Positions 9,022 to 18,405 of a stretch of 64,000 nt of DNA are shown piece after piece. Positions within the stretch are counted from its first letter, which is position 1, and each line of letters begins with the position of its first letter. The stretch is from positions 1 through 64,000 of the forward strand of contig NZ_JAOQJK010000006.1 in NCBI RefSeq assembly GCF_025567045.1. The letters are read 5' to 3'. The DNA comes from Barnesiella propionica (GTDB taxonomy: Bacteria > Bacteroidota > Bacteroidia > Bacteroidales > Barnesiellaceae). A model generated the notes under the pieces. It was not told the DNA's origin and did no database searches. It saw only the letters and a list, made by a program, of their open reading frames with translations. A program made the translations under genes and the position numbers.

Positions 9022-9042
9022 AGTATAATTAAATTTTAATTT
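9022..9042. repeat. Right arm of the 21-bp inverted repeat, embedded in a 28-bp palindrome
   Basis: This is the exact reverse complement of 7968-7988. The same stretch is part of a palindrome at 9023-9050 (two 12-base arms around TTTA). As a result a 14-base direct copy of the left arm also exists (7976-7989 and 9039-9052). A further 8-base hairpin (9010-9017 with 9021-9028) abuts it. Several short inverted elements together are what a recombinase site with accessory binding might look like. Confidence 0.6.
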
Positions 9043-9107
9043 AATTATACTCATTTATACTATACATACATCTATATATCAATAGCTTACATACCACCAA
9101 ACCAATA

Positions 9108-9149
9108 ATAAGAAAAGCCGTTCAGAAATATCTGAACGGCTTTTCTTAT
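9108..9149. terminator. Strong bidirectional terminator
   Basis: A perfect 19-base stem (9108-9126 with 9131-9149) with a 4-base loop carries GCCGTTCAGA at its GC-rich tip and A/T tracts on the outside. It ends the RND efflux operon on the minus strand and would also stop transcripts leaving the invertible segment on the plus strand. Confidence 0.9.
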
Positions 9150-12100
9150 CACACGCTTTCGCCATTACTCTTATTAGATGTATCGACAGGCGGAGCATCA
9201 TCGTCTTTAAATAACTTAGACAAATATTTTTCCTGCAAATTCTCCATTAATTCCCAGAAGTTAGGTACAAACAAAGTACCCAATATGGTATTCATAGCCA
9301 TACCGAAAACGACTGCTGTGCCTAATGATATCCGGCTCTCCGCTCCCGCTCCGGTTGCAAACATCAATGGCAATACACCGAATACGAATGCGAACGAAGT
9401 CATCAATATAGGACGCAGACGCAACCGCCCGGCTTCCAAAGCCGCCCTTCGGACTGGTTGACCTTCTTTCCTGTAATCAATGGCAAATTCTACAATGAGA
9501 ATAGCATTCTTTGCCGAAAGGGCTATTAAAAGTATAATACCTATCTGGCTATATATGCTAATGGGCAGATTCATAACCATACACCCTAATACCGTACCTA
9601 AGATGGCAATAGGCAAACTCAGGATTACAGCTATCGGATTCGTCCAGCTCTCATACTGTGCCGCTAATACCAGAACTACAATAATTATAGCCAGTGCGAA
9701 TATTATTGATATAGTAGAACCAGAACGTGTTTCCTGGAAAGCCTCGGAAGTCCAGCTATACCCGAAATTATTTCCCAGAGTCTCCTGCGTAAGATTTTCC
9801 ATAGCTTCGATCGCTTTCGCCGAACTTACACCTGGTTTGGGAATACAAGTAATTGCTGCTGCTGTATACATATTGTACCTAGAAACAAGATTTTGTCCCA
9901 TCTGTTCTTTTATTTCGGTAAATGAAGAAAAAGGAACCATTTGCCCGTTACTATTCCGTACGCTTAATTTCATAACATCGTTCACTGTTGCCCGGGCTGA
10001 CGCTTCGGCTCCCAGTTTTACCTGATAAATACGACCGAACTGAATAAAATCATTTACATACGCGGATCCCATATAATACGACAAAGTAGAAAAAACATCG
10101 CTTAGTGTCAACCCTTGCATTTTAACTTTGTCTCTATCAATATTCAGAAAATATTGCGGAGTATTTCCCTGGAAAAGAGAAGAAAGCATCATTAAATCGG
10201 GTTGAGTATGCATATTGTCCTGTAAATCCTTAATAGCCTTCTGTAATTCACCTGCTCCGAGATTCTTACGGTCCTGCAACTCAAATTCAAGACCTCCGGA
10301 CATTCCTAACCCCGAAATAGCCGGAGGATTTACAGCAAAAACAATAGCTTCCTGTATGGACGCTGCATCCCGGTTCACACGGTTCACAATGTCGAAAACA
10401 CTGTGTTCTTTTCCTTTTCGTTCATTCCAGTTTTTCAGCACGACAAAAAATGTCGCCATATTGGAAGCATTACCTCCTTGCAAAGCAGAGAAACCATTTA
10501 TATTTACCATCGTTTCCACTTCGGGGTAAGAAGATATTATATCACTTAGTTTTTTACTTATCACTTGGGTACGTTCCATTGAGGCTGCATTAGGCAATTG
10601 TACCGATACGATAAAATATCCTTGATCCTCCTGGGGTATGAAAGAGGTCGGCCATTTAAGAAATCCCCAAAAAGCGACCACCGACAGTACAATGAAAACA
10701 GCCAGCGAAATCACAGGTTTACGCAACATCGAACCTATTAGCTGCACATATCTGTGCAGCGTAGCCTCATATCCTTTATTAAACCATTTATAAAGAAAGA
10801 AAGAAGATTCTTTGGTCGGCTTCAGAAACAGCGCACATAAAGCCGGGGTCAAGGTCAACGAATTAAATCCGCTAAATACAGTGGCGACTGCTATCGTTAA
10901 AGCGAATTGTTTATACAATTGACCTGTAATACCGCTGATAAATGCAGTAGGAATAAACACCGCCAGCAATACCAGAACCACCCCTATTACTGGTCCGGTA
11001 ATCTCTTCCATCGCCTTTTCAACTGCCGCTTTACGGGTATATTTACCGGAATCTATCAGCCTGCTGGAATTTTCCACTACGACTATAGCATCATCTACCA
11101 CTATAGCGATAGCCAGCACTAAACCGAATAAAGTAAGCGTATTGATAGAGAAACCTAATAACTTCATAACGGCAAACGTACCTATCAGGGAAACAGGAAT
11201 GGTAAGCGAAGGAATAATAACAGCCCTGAAACTTTGTAAGAATAACAATATTACCAACATCACGATCAATGTCGTTTCGACAAATGTTTTAAGGACTTCA
11301 TCGATAGAAGCAGTCACGAATTCGGTCGTATCAAGCACTACCTTATAGCTTATATCCTGCGGGAAATAACGGCTCAGTTCGTCCATTTTGGCACGTACCT
11401 CTTTCGCTACGTCAAGCGAATTGGAGCCGGGCAATTGATATATGGCGATTGTTGCCGCTTCTTTTCCGTCTATAGTGGCCGTTACGTTATACGAAGCACT
11501 TCCCATATCTATGGTAGCCACATCTTTCAGCCGCAAATATCCTCCTTGTGGGAGGGCCTTTATAACAATATTACCAAATTCTTCCGGCGTTGATAAACGT
11601 CCCTGGGAAGTAAGGGTGAACTGAAATGCTTCATCGGTATTTGTAGGAGGCTCTCCCACGCTACCGGCCGAAACTTCCATATTCTGGGAACGTATGGATG
11701 AATACACATCGGCAGGGGTAAGATTACGTATCCTCATCACTTCAGGATCCAGCCAAACACGCATGCTATAATTATCGGCACCGAAAACAGTAACCCCGCC
11801 CACACCGGGAAGCCGGGACAATTCATCGGTAATATTCAGTTTAGCGTAATTGGATAAGTACAATCCGTTATACAACGGATTATCCGAACCTAAAGACAAA
11901 AACATCACGATATTAGTAGACTGTTTGCGTGTCGTTATACCTTGCTGTATCACCGCTTCGGGCAAATTTCCCTGTGCTATATTCACCCGGTTCTGAACCA
12001 GTACAGTAGCCATATCTATATCGGTACCCACTTCGAAAGTTATCGTCAGAGTGTACTGCCCCGATGAGGAAGAAGAACTGCTCATATATAACATACCGTC

Positions 12101-12319
12101 CACACCGTTCACCTGTTCTTCGATAGGAGCCCCGACCGTCTTGGCTACGGTCTCGGCACTGGCCCCCGGATATATAGCCGTTACTTGCACCGTAGGAGGT
12201 GTTATATCCGGAAATTGCGCAACCGGAAGTGTATATAGCGTTACCAGTCCGGCCACTACCATGATAATGGCGAGCACTGTGGCAAAAATAGGTCTTTCAA
12301 TAAAAAATTTTGAAATCAT
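9149..12319 (-). CDS. RND multidrug efflux transporter, AcrB/MexB type (HAE1)
   Basis: A 1056-residue inner-membrane proton-driven pump, the usual length of HAE1 RND proteins. It starts [18 protein letters not shown], and the porter region has [12 protein letters not shown] and [10 protein letters not shown]. The proton-relay aspartates are Asp409/Asp410 in [18 protein letters not shown], and the matching lysine lies in the second half in [16 protein letters not shown]. It is the last gene of an operon after the outer-membrane channel and the adaptor, with a 20-base gap. Together these form a tripartite pump across both membranes, probably exporting drugs, bile acids or detergents; the substrate cannot be predicted. 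Confidence 0.96.
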   Translation of the reverse strand: MISKFFIERPIFATVLAIIMVVAGLVTLYTLPVAQFPDITPPTVQVTAIYPGASAETVAKTVGAPIEEQVNGVDGMLYMSSSSSSSGQYTLTITFEVGTDIDMATVLVQNRVNIAQGNLPEAVIQQGITTRKQSTNIVMFLSLGSDNPLYNGLYLSNYAKLNITDELSRLPGVGGVTVFGADNYSMRVWLDPEVMRIRNLTPADVYSSIRSQNMEVSAGSVGEPPTNTDEAFQFTLTSQGRLSTPEEFGNIVIKALPQGGYLRLKDVATIDMGSASYNVTATIDGKEAATIAIYQLPGSNSLDVAKEVRAKMDELSRYFPQDISYKVVLDTTEFVTASIDEVLKTFVETTLIVMLVILLFLQSFRAVIIPSLTIPVSLIGTFAVMKLLGFSINTLTLFGLVLAIAIVVDDAIVVVENSSRLIDSGKYTRKAAVEKAMEEITGPVIGVVLVLLAVFIPTAFISGITGQLYKQFALTIAVATVFSGFNSLTLTPALCALFLKPTKESSFFLYKWFNKGYEATLHRYVQLIGSMLRKPVISLAVFIVLSVVAFWGFLKWPTSFIPQEDQGYFIVSVQLPNAASMERTQVISKKLSDIISSYPEVETMVNINGFSALQGGNASNMATFFVVLKNWNERKGKEHSVFDIVNRVNRDAASIQEAIVFAVNPPAISGLGMSGGLEFELQDRKNLGAGELQKAIKDLQDNMHTQPDLMMLSSLFQGNTPQYFLNIDRDKVKMQGLTLSDVFSTLSYYMGSAYVNDFIQFGRIYQVKLGAEASARATVNDVMKLSVRNSNGQMVPFSSFTEIKEQMGQNLVSRYNMYTAAAITCIPKPGVSSAKAIEAMENLTQETLGNNFGYSWTSEAFQETRSGSTISIIFALAIIIVVLVLAAQYESWTNPIAVILSLPIAILGTVLGCMVMNLPISIYSQIGIILLIALSAKNAILIVEFAIDYRKEGQPVRRAALEAGRLRLRPILMTSFAFVFGVLPLMFATGAGAESRISLGTAVVFGMAMNTILGTLFVPNFWELMENLQEKYLSKLFKDDDAPPVDTSNKSNGESV

Positions 12320-12339
12320 GACGATTAAGATTTAGCAAA

Positions 12340-13461
12340 TTAGTTTTTTTCCACGACGGGTTTCACTTCCATTCCGTCATGGACTTTCAGCAAGGCACGG
12401 GTCACATAGCGTTCATTAGCTGTAAGTCCTTTATTAATGAGCCGTAAAGTATCATTGTACAACTGTCCTACTTCTACCGGCCTATATACTACTTTATTGG
12501 AATCATTCACGACATACACATATTTCCCCAACTGGTCGGTAGCAATAGAGGCATCTCTTACAAGCACAGCTTTGCTACGGAATCCGTAAGGCAACGATAC
12601 AGAAACATATAAACCGCTTTTCAGGTCACCTTTCGTATTATCCACCTCGGCCCGGACAGTCAGCGTTCCGGTAGATAAGTCCACATTCGGCGAAAGATAG
12701 TCCATGCGTCCGTAATATACATCAGGAAGAGGCTCTTTAAAGTTCACCTGTACCCTGTCTGGTAAAGCCTCCTTCGCCAGTTTTTTATTCTGGTTGATTA
12801 CCATTCGCAGATACTGGTTATCTTCTATATTAAAGTATGCATACATCTTGGTATCCTGATATATAGTAGCTAATGTCGTAGATTGTATAGAACCGTTGAT
12901 ATAGTTTCCCACATCATATTGGCTACGGGAAACCCGTCCAGTAAAAGGAGCTCTCACATAACAATAGCTGAGTTTCGTCTTAGCTGCCGACAACGCAGCC
13001 TCTGCATTACTTACCGAAGCTTTCGCCTGGTCCAGCGAAGACTCCGATTTTATCAGATCGATCTCACTTATAGCATCGCTCAACGAAGCTTCTTTCATAC
13101 GTACATAATTATTCTGGGCATAATCCAATTGGGCATTTGCCGTGTTAAGCGTCGCTTCGGCCTGAGTTACCGCATCCTGATACTGAGTAGGTTCTATAAC
13201 GAACAACAACTTCCCTTTCGGCACGATTTCCCCGGGCGTATAATCTATTTTCTGCAAATATCCGCTCACGCGGGCCACGAGTTCTACCGTTTGTAAAGAA
13301 GTTAAATACCCGGGATAGACTTTATGTAGTACAACCGAATCTACAACAGGATAAGCTACCGAGATTTCAGGAACTACAGGAGCGGTTTCGGTCTGTTTTC
13401 GGGACTTGCTGCATGACATCACCAATAACAACATCATGGTCATAAAGAAATATTTTCTCAT
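12340..13461 (-). CDS. RND periplasmic adaptor (membrane fusion protein, AcrA/MexA type)
   Basis: A 373-residue lipoprotein. The signal peptide ends at a lipobox, VMSC, with Cys17 as the acylated residue. It then has a barrel-sandwich half (VELVARVSGYLQKIDY), a helical hairpin (about residues 100-165, rich in Ala and Gln), the second lipoyl half LSYCYVRAPFTGRVSRSQYD and a beta-barrel. It bridges the RND pump and the TolC-like channel in the periplasm. It is encoded between those two genes with gaps of 22 and 20 bases, so the three are cotranscribed. Confidence 0.95.
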   Translation of the reverse strand: MRKYFFMTMMLLLVMSCSKSRKQTETAPVVPEISVAYPVVDSVVLHKVYPGYLTSLQTVELVARVSGYLQKIDYTPGEIVPKGKLLFVIEPTQYQDAVTQAEATLNTANAQLDYAQNNYVRMKEASLSDAISEIDLIKSESSLDQAKASVSNAEAALSAAKTKLSYCYVRAPFTGRVSRSQYDVGNYINGSIQSTTLATIYQDTKMYAYFNIEDNQYLRMVINQNKKLAKEALPDRVQVNFKEPLPDVYYGRMDYLSPNVDLSTGTLTVRAEVDNTKGDLKSGLYVSVSLPYGFRSKAVLVRDASIATDQLGKYVYVVNDSNKVVYRPVEVGQLYNDTLRLINKGLTANERYVTRALLKVHDGMEVKPVVEKN

Positions 13462-13483
13462 AACATTAAAGAGGTTTTTTCAT

Positions 13484-14911
13484 TTAACGATTCGGTTCGC
13501 TTTCCCAGCCTCCTCCGAGAGCTTCATAAAGCGATATAAGGGAATTCAAAGCACCGCCTTGTGCCGATACTAAAGAATTCTGATAAGAAAGGAGGGACCG
13601 CTGTGCGTCCAGCACATTTTGGAAATTGCTTAATCCCCGCTTGTATAAATCAAGAGATAAATCCAGCGTTTTAGTGCCCTGAGCAACCAACTGTTGCAAC
13701 GAAGATATCTGTTCCACAGCATGCGAATAGCCGGTCATCGCATTTTCCACTTCCTGTACAGCCGTCAGTACCGTCTGGTTATATTGCTCTATCCCGGCAT
13801 CCAACTGAGCTTTTGCCGATACCAAAGCCTGTGTTCTCTCCATACCCTGGAAAAGAGTCCAGGTCAATGTCGGGGCAATCTGATAAGTAAAACTTTTTTT
13901 CTTAAAAAAATGGTCCATATCACGTGCGGCAAATCCCACGCTCCCTTTCAAGTACAATTTAGGAAGAAAATCACTCTTAGCTGCACCTGCGGCAGCAGCA
14001 TAAGAAGCAACTGTATATTCGGCGGAACGAACATCGGGACGGCGGCGAATAATATTCAATGGAATACCTACCGATACCAGTTTATAATATTCGGGCAGCG
14101 GTGCCGGATGGATCAAAGCCTCCCTCAATTCCGAGGGATACAATCCCAAAAGAACTGCCAACGCGTTTATTTGTTTGTCAATGGCAGCTTTTAATGAAGG
14201 CAAAGATGCCACAGTGCTATAGTAGACCGTACTCGCCTGTGATACATCAAGCATCGATGCCAGTCCGGTATTATGCCTGACTTCAGTGATATGCAATATT
14301 ACTTTTTGAGAAGCGATATTACGTTCGGCAACCAAATACTGTTGCTGATAAGTACGCAGAGCCGCATACATCTGGGCAACCTGGGCACATAATGTAACCA
14401 TAGCCCCGTTATATTCTTCCCGGGAAGCTCTGTAAAGTTCTTTTTGGGATTTCGCCCGTTGCCGGATGGAACCAAACAAGTCTATTTCCCAGCTTACTGA
14501 CAGATCGGCGGAAGCATATTGAGATTCATCGTTCGGATTTCCCCCTTTGACCAAATTCCCGCTTTGCCTGGATTTAGTCCATCCTGCAGAAAAATCGATA
14601 CCGGGATAATAATAACTTTGTTGCATGCGTAATGCTGCTTTTGCTATACGAATACGGTCTGCAGCTACCAACAAATTATGATTATTAGCAACAGCTACCA
14701 TAATCAGGGAATCAAGAACCGGATCGTTTAACTCCTGCCACCACCGGTCATCGGCGGGTAACGTCTGTATAAAAAGAGAATCGGTGGTCCAGGTAGCAGG
14801 CATAGGGGCCGATAGATATTCATTTTCCCTGTTTTGAGCCATAACGGGCAAAATACAGAGCCAGAGAAACAATAACACTCCGGAGCGAAAAGAATAGAGT
14901 TTACTCATCAC
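13484..14911 (-). CDS. Outer-membrane efflux channel (NodT/OprM family)
   Basis: A 475-residue TolC-like protein with a Sec signal peptide (LLFLWLCILPVMAQ). It has two homologous halves of outer-membrane-efflux-protein type: DRWWQELNDPVLDSLIMVA near the start, GIPLNIIRRRPDVRSAEY at the middle, which is the diagnostic motif of the NodT family, and FLPKLYLKGSVGF after it. It is the first gene of the operon. No promoter of the exact TAnnTTTG form was found directly upstream, so regulation is unclear and no local repressor gene is present. Confidence 0.94.
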   Translation of the reverse strand: MMSKLYSFRSGVLLFLWLCILPVMAQNRENEYLSAPMPATWTTDSLFIQTLPADDRWWQELNDPVLDSLIMVAVANNHNLLVAADRIRIAKAALRMQQSYYYPGIDFSAGWTKSRQSGNLVKGGNPNDESQYASADLSVSWEIDLFGSIRQRAKSQKELYRASREEYNGAMVTLCAQVAQMYAALRTYQQQYLVAERNIASQKVILHITEVRHNTGLASMLDVSQASTVYYSTVASLPSLKAAIDKQINALAVLLGLYPSELREALIHPAPLPEYYKLVSVGIPLNIIRRRPDVRSAEYTVASYAAAAGAAKSDFLPKLYLKGSVGFAARDMDHFFKKKSFTYQIAPTLTWTLFQGMERTQALVSAKAQLDAGIEQYNQTVLTAVQEVENAMTGYSHAVEQISSLQQLVAQGTKTLDLSLDLYKRGLSNFQNVLDAQRSLLSYQNSLVSAQGGALNSLISLYEALGGGWESEPNR

Positions 14912-15111
14912 AATTTTAATTTAGAAAAATAACAAGCAAACTCAAATGATAGTTCACATATATAAACACACAGAATATCGAAAAAAATGCCGAAACATTT
15001 ATTATCTTTTTTTATTACTCCGTTTCTTTCTTAATAAAGAAAAAATGCATAGAATATATATTATTTATAAGATAATATCAATAAATAGTTTATAATTCAA
15101 TTTTAATTAAC

Positions 15112-15350
15112 TATATTTGCAATAACATGATAATATATTATTATATTAAAGTTTTTCGGCTGAAAGTAAAATAGGATATGATATATTATAATTATTAAAT
15201 TATAGAAACTCATCAATTCTAAAAAAATAAATTCAAAAAACAGATATCCGGGCGTGATGTTCAAGGTATCTTTAAATTCCACTCTTGTGTGGTATTTGTT
15301 TCATTTAATTAATTGACTCCCTGCCGTAATTATTTTCGGCAGGGCTATTT
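15112..15350 (+). ncRNA. Candidate small RNA between the efflux operon and the aldehyde dehydrogenase gene
   Basis: The 551-base gap 14912-15462 has no convincing ORF. It holds a -7 box TATATTTG (15112-15119) with a weak GTTT at -33. About 200 bases downstream there is a clear hairpin, CCCTGCCG (15319-15326) pairing with CGGCAGGG (15337-15344), followed by a T-rich run. A promoter and a terminator around about 220 bases of non-coding DNA suggest a small RNA. No known RNA family was recognised, and the hairpin could instead be a leader attenuator for the dehydrogenase gene. Confidence 0.35.
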
Positions 15351-15462
15351 TTCCGATCACTATCATAAAGAATTTTCAATTAACAGAAAATATTAACAAA
15401 CAGGTATTTGCCGCTTTTCCCGAAAAGATTTATTTTTACCAAAAATATAATAAAGGCAGTAT

Positions 15463-16839
15463 ATGAATTACAGCGAACTTGTCCGGTTACAAAGAGAATT
15501 CTACACGGAACATATTACCCGGGAAATACCTTTCCGGTTATGTGCACTGGACCGCTTGGAAGAAGGAATAAAAACCCACGAACAGGAAATAACGGAAGCA
15601 CTGAAAAAAGACCTGGGAAAATCACCTTTTGAAAGTTACCTGAGCGAAATCGGATTGATACTGAATGAAATTCGTTATGCCAAACGAAATTTGAAAGAAT
15701 GGGCAAAAGATAAACACATTTATACACCTCTTTTCCTTATAGGTTCACGTAGTACAATCCATTATGAGCCGAGAGGCATCGCACTTATCATTGCCCCCTG
15801 GAACTATCCGTTCCAGCTCTGTCTATCTCCGCTTATAGGCTCTATATGTGCCGGGAACTGTTCTGTTTTAAAACCATCGCCGGACTCGCCTCATGTAAGT
15901 CACATTCTATCGGTCCTCATCTCAGAATGCTTTGAACCGGAATATATAGCTCTCATAAACGGCAGTAACGAAGAGACAGGAAAAGTTCTTCAGGAAAAAT
16001 TCGATTATATCTTTTATACGGGAGGTATGGAATATGGGCGGCAGGTATTGACAGCAGCAAGCCGGCATCTTACTCCTGTCACACTGGAATTAGGAGGAAA
16101 AAGCCCTTGTATCGTTGATAAAGACGCAGATATCCCAAAAGCTGCCAGACGCATCGTATGGGGAAAATTGCTTAACTGCGGGCAAACATGCGTGGCACCC
16201 GACTATCTGTTGGTTCACGAATCGGTCAAAGATAAAGTTACCGAATTCCTGAAAAAAGAGATTATCCGGCAATATAGTGAAGATCCCCGTTTAAACCCCG
16301 ACTATCCCCGCATTATAAACGAACGCCATTTCAATCGTCTGGTATCCATGCTTAATAACGGCAATATCCTTTTCGGTGGCACATACGATAAGAAAGATCT
16401 ATATATATCCCCCACTCTTATCGAAATGGGAAAACTGGAAGAAAAGCCGGATTCACCCCTGTTGTCCGAAGAAATATTCGGGCCTGTTCTCCCTATACTC
16501 AGCTTTTCCGATATAGACGATTGCGTGGAATATATCAATGAACGGGATAAACCTCTGGCCCTTTATTATTTTACGTCCGGTAAAAATAATGCCCGGTATA
16601 TGATACAACACACGACTTCGGGAGGAGTATGTATAAACGACACGGTTTCACATGTGGCAAACAACCGGCTCCCTTTCGGGGGAATAGGAAACAGCGGAAT
16701 GGGTGCTTACCACGGGCGTTACAGTTTTGAGACTTTCAGCCATGCCCGCAGTATCGTCACCACAACCAATTTGTATAATATCGGCATGAAATTCGCTCCA
16801 TACAATAAGAAAATAAAATGGTTGAAAAAACTTATGTAA
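15463..16839 (+). CDS. NAD(P)-dependent aldehyde dehydrogenase (ALDH3-like)
   Basis: A 458-residue class-3-type aldehyde dehydrogenase, shorter than the 490-500 residues of class 1/2 enzymes. The oxyanion Asn is in APWNYP (Asn114), the general base Glu209 in LELGGKSP, and the catalytic Cys243 in NCGQTCVAPDYLL. The C-terminal NRLPFGGIGNSGMGAYHG is typical of the family. It oxidises medium-chain or aromatic aldehydes to acids in the cytoplasm. It is a single gene between the efflux operon and trmD, with nothing nearby that identifies the substrate. Confidence 0.93.
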   Translation: MNYSELVRLQREFYTEHITREIPFRLCALDRLEEGIKTHEQEITEALKKDLGKSPFESYLSEIGLILNEIRYAKRNLKEWAKDKHIYTPLFLIGSRSTIHYEPRGIALIIAPWNYPFQLCLSPLIGSICAGNCSVLKPSPDSPHVSHILSVLISECFEPEYIALINGSNEETGKVLQEKFDYIFYTGGMEYGRQVLTAASRHLTPVTLELGGKSPCIVDKDADIPKAARRIVWGKLLNCGQTCVAPDYLLVHESVKDKVTEFLKKEIIRQYSEDPRLNPDYPRIINERHFNRLVSMLNNGNILFGGTYDKKDLYISPTLIEMGKLEEKPDSPLLSEEIFGPVLPILSFSDIDDCVEYINERDKPLALYYFTSGKNNARYMIQHTTSGGVCINDTVSHVANNRLPFGGIGNSGMGAYHGRYSFETFSHARSIVTTTNLYNIGMKFAPYNKKIKWLKKLM

Positions 16840-16957
16840 AGATTTTTGATGAAAAAACATCTACTTTTAAATCCTGCTCAGTCATCATATATATTTTTAC
16901 TCGGCTAATAGTTCTTTCTTATTTTAACAGCGGTTCTTTTGCTGCCTGTAAGAAAAA

Positions 16958-16989
16958 GTTGCAGAAAAGCCTGCAATGAGCTATTTTTG
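16958..16989 (+). promoter_or_regulatory. Promoter of trmD
   Basis: GTTG at 16958-16961 and TATTTTTG at 16982-16989 are spaced 20 bases apart and match the Bacteroidota consensus. The expected start lies only about 10 bases before the trmD ATG, giving a very short leader. Confidence 0.6.
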
Positions 16990-17004
16990 CAAAAAAATAA
17001 ATTC

Positions 17005-17682
17005 ATGCGTATAGATATTATCACCGTACTCCCCGAACTACTGGAAAGTCCGCTAAACCATTCGATATTGAAACGGGCCCAGGACAAGAACCTGGCGGAG
17101 ATCGTCGTGCACAATCTGCGAGATTATACGCTGGATAAGCATCGTCGCGTCGATGATTATCCTTTTGGTGGAGAAGCGGGTATGGTGATGCAAATTGAAC
17201 CTATTGACAGAGCTATTTCATACTTGAAAAGCCAAAGAAACTACGACGAAGTGATATTTACCACCCCGGACGGAGAAAAATTCGACCAGCGCATGGCAAA
17301 CAACCTGTCCATGTCCGGAAACCTGATCTTCTTGTGCGGACATTATAAAGGGATAGATTACCGGATACGAGAACATCTTATTACCCGGGAAGTGACTATA
17401 GGCGACTATGTGCTTACGGGCGGTGAACTGGCAGCAGCCATTATGTGTGACGCTATCGTACGGCTTATCCCCGGAGCCATCGGTGACGAACAATCGGCTC
17501 TGTCAGATTCTTTTCAGGATAATCTGCTGGCTCCGCCTGTTTATACACGTCCGGCGGAATACAAAGGATGGAAAGTCCCGGATATCCTGCTATCGGGACA
17601 TCAGCGCAAAATAGACGAATGGAAACACGACCAGGCCCTGGAACGTACACGGCGTTTACGTCCGGATCTCCTCGATGAATAA
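17005..17682 (+). CDS. trmD: tRNA (guanine(37)-N1)-methyltransferase TrmD
   Basis: A 225-residue SPOUT methyltransferase that methylates G37 of tRNAs reading CNN codons, using S-adenosylmethionine. The start [13 protein letters not shown] at 17005 is conserved; an in-frame TTG at 16939 lies before the promoter and is rejected. The characteristic motifs are present: [25 protein letters not shown] and [12 protein letters not shown], which form the trefoil-knot cofactor site. It is not in the usual rpsP-rimM-trmD-rplS operon here. Its last 27 bases overlap tail to tail with pgl on the other strand. Confidence 0.96.
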   Translation: MRIDIITVLPELLESPLNHSILKRAQDKNLAEIVVHNLRDYTLDKHRRVDDYPFGGEAGMVMQIEPIDRAISYLKSQRNYDEVIFTTPDGEKFDQRMANNLSMSGNLIFLCGHYKGIDYRIREHLITREVTIGDYVLTGGELAAAIMCDAIVRLIPGAIGDEQSALSDSFQDNLLAPPVYTRPAEYKGWKVPDILLSGHQRKIDEWKHDQALERTRRLRPDLLDE

Positions 17683-18405
17683 CTGGTATGCTTCCCACAA
17701 CTTTTTTTCGGTAAATATAACCGCCTGAGGGGCATTCTTTAAAAGATAAGCGGCCGGAGAAGATATATCTTCTCCGGTCAGTAATTCTCTCAAGCGTTCT
17801 TCTTTCCGTTTTCCTGTCACGGGAATGTATATCTTACCGGCTGTCAGTATAACATCCCCGGTAAGGGTGATACGCATCTGACCGTTAGAAGGATTATTCG
17901 ATACGGCATATATATCACTATCGGTAAGCAGGTTACATGACTCGGGAAAAATCGACGCTATATGGCCGTCTTCTCCTATTCCCAGAATTATCGCATCGAA
18001 ACGGGGTAATCCGTTCTCTCCGGGAAGATCATCCTGTACCACTCTGCCATAGCGGAAAGCTTCTCCTTCGGGAGACTCTTCACCGCGGATGCGGTGCACA
18101 TGACGGGATTCTATTCCTACAGGTTGAAAGAACTCTTTTTCAGCCCAGTAATAATTACTATCTTCTCCGTTCGGAGAAACACAACGTTCATCTGTGAAAT
18201 AAAAACGTACCTGCCCCCATTCCTTTTGATATGGGTAGAGCGAAGCCCACAGACGAAAAAGTTCTTTCCCTGTTTCTCCCCCTGAAACGGCCAGATAAAA
18301 AGGAGACTTACCTTTCGTTCTCACTTCGGCCAGCAATGTATCCGTTAAAGCTTCCAAAGCCTCGTTTGCCGTATAAAAGGACTGTATATTCACTTTAGTT
18401 TTCAT
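17656..18405 (-). CDS. pgl: 6-phosphogluconolactonase (DevB/SOL family)
   Basis: A 249-residue enzyme of the glucosamine-6-phosphate isomerase fold. It hydrolyses 6-phosphogluconolactone to 6-phosphogluconate in the oxidative pentose phosphate pathway. Family motifs are [16 protein letters not shown] near residues 37-52, [17 protein letters not shown] and [15 protein letters not shown], where the DGH segment forms the active site. It follows zwf with an 11-base overlap, so the gnd-zwf-pgl order gives three consecutive pathway enzymes in one transcript. The 3' end runs 27 bases into trmD. Confidence 0.95.
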   Translation of the reverse strand: MKTKVNIQSFYTANEALEALTDTLLAEVRTKGKSPFYLAVSGGETGKELFRLWASLYPYQKEWGQVRFYFTDERCVSPNGEDSNYYWAEKEFFQPVGIESRHVHRIRGEESPEGEAFRYGRVVQDDLPGENGLPRFDAIILGIGEDGHIASIFPESCNLLTDSDIYAVSNNPSNGQMRITLTGDVILTAGKIYIPVTGKRKEERLRELLTGEDISSPAAYLLKNAPQAVIFTEKKLWEAYQLFIEEIRT

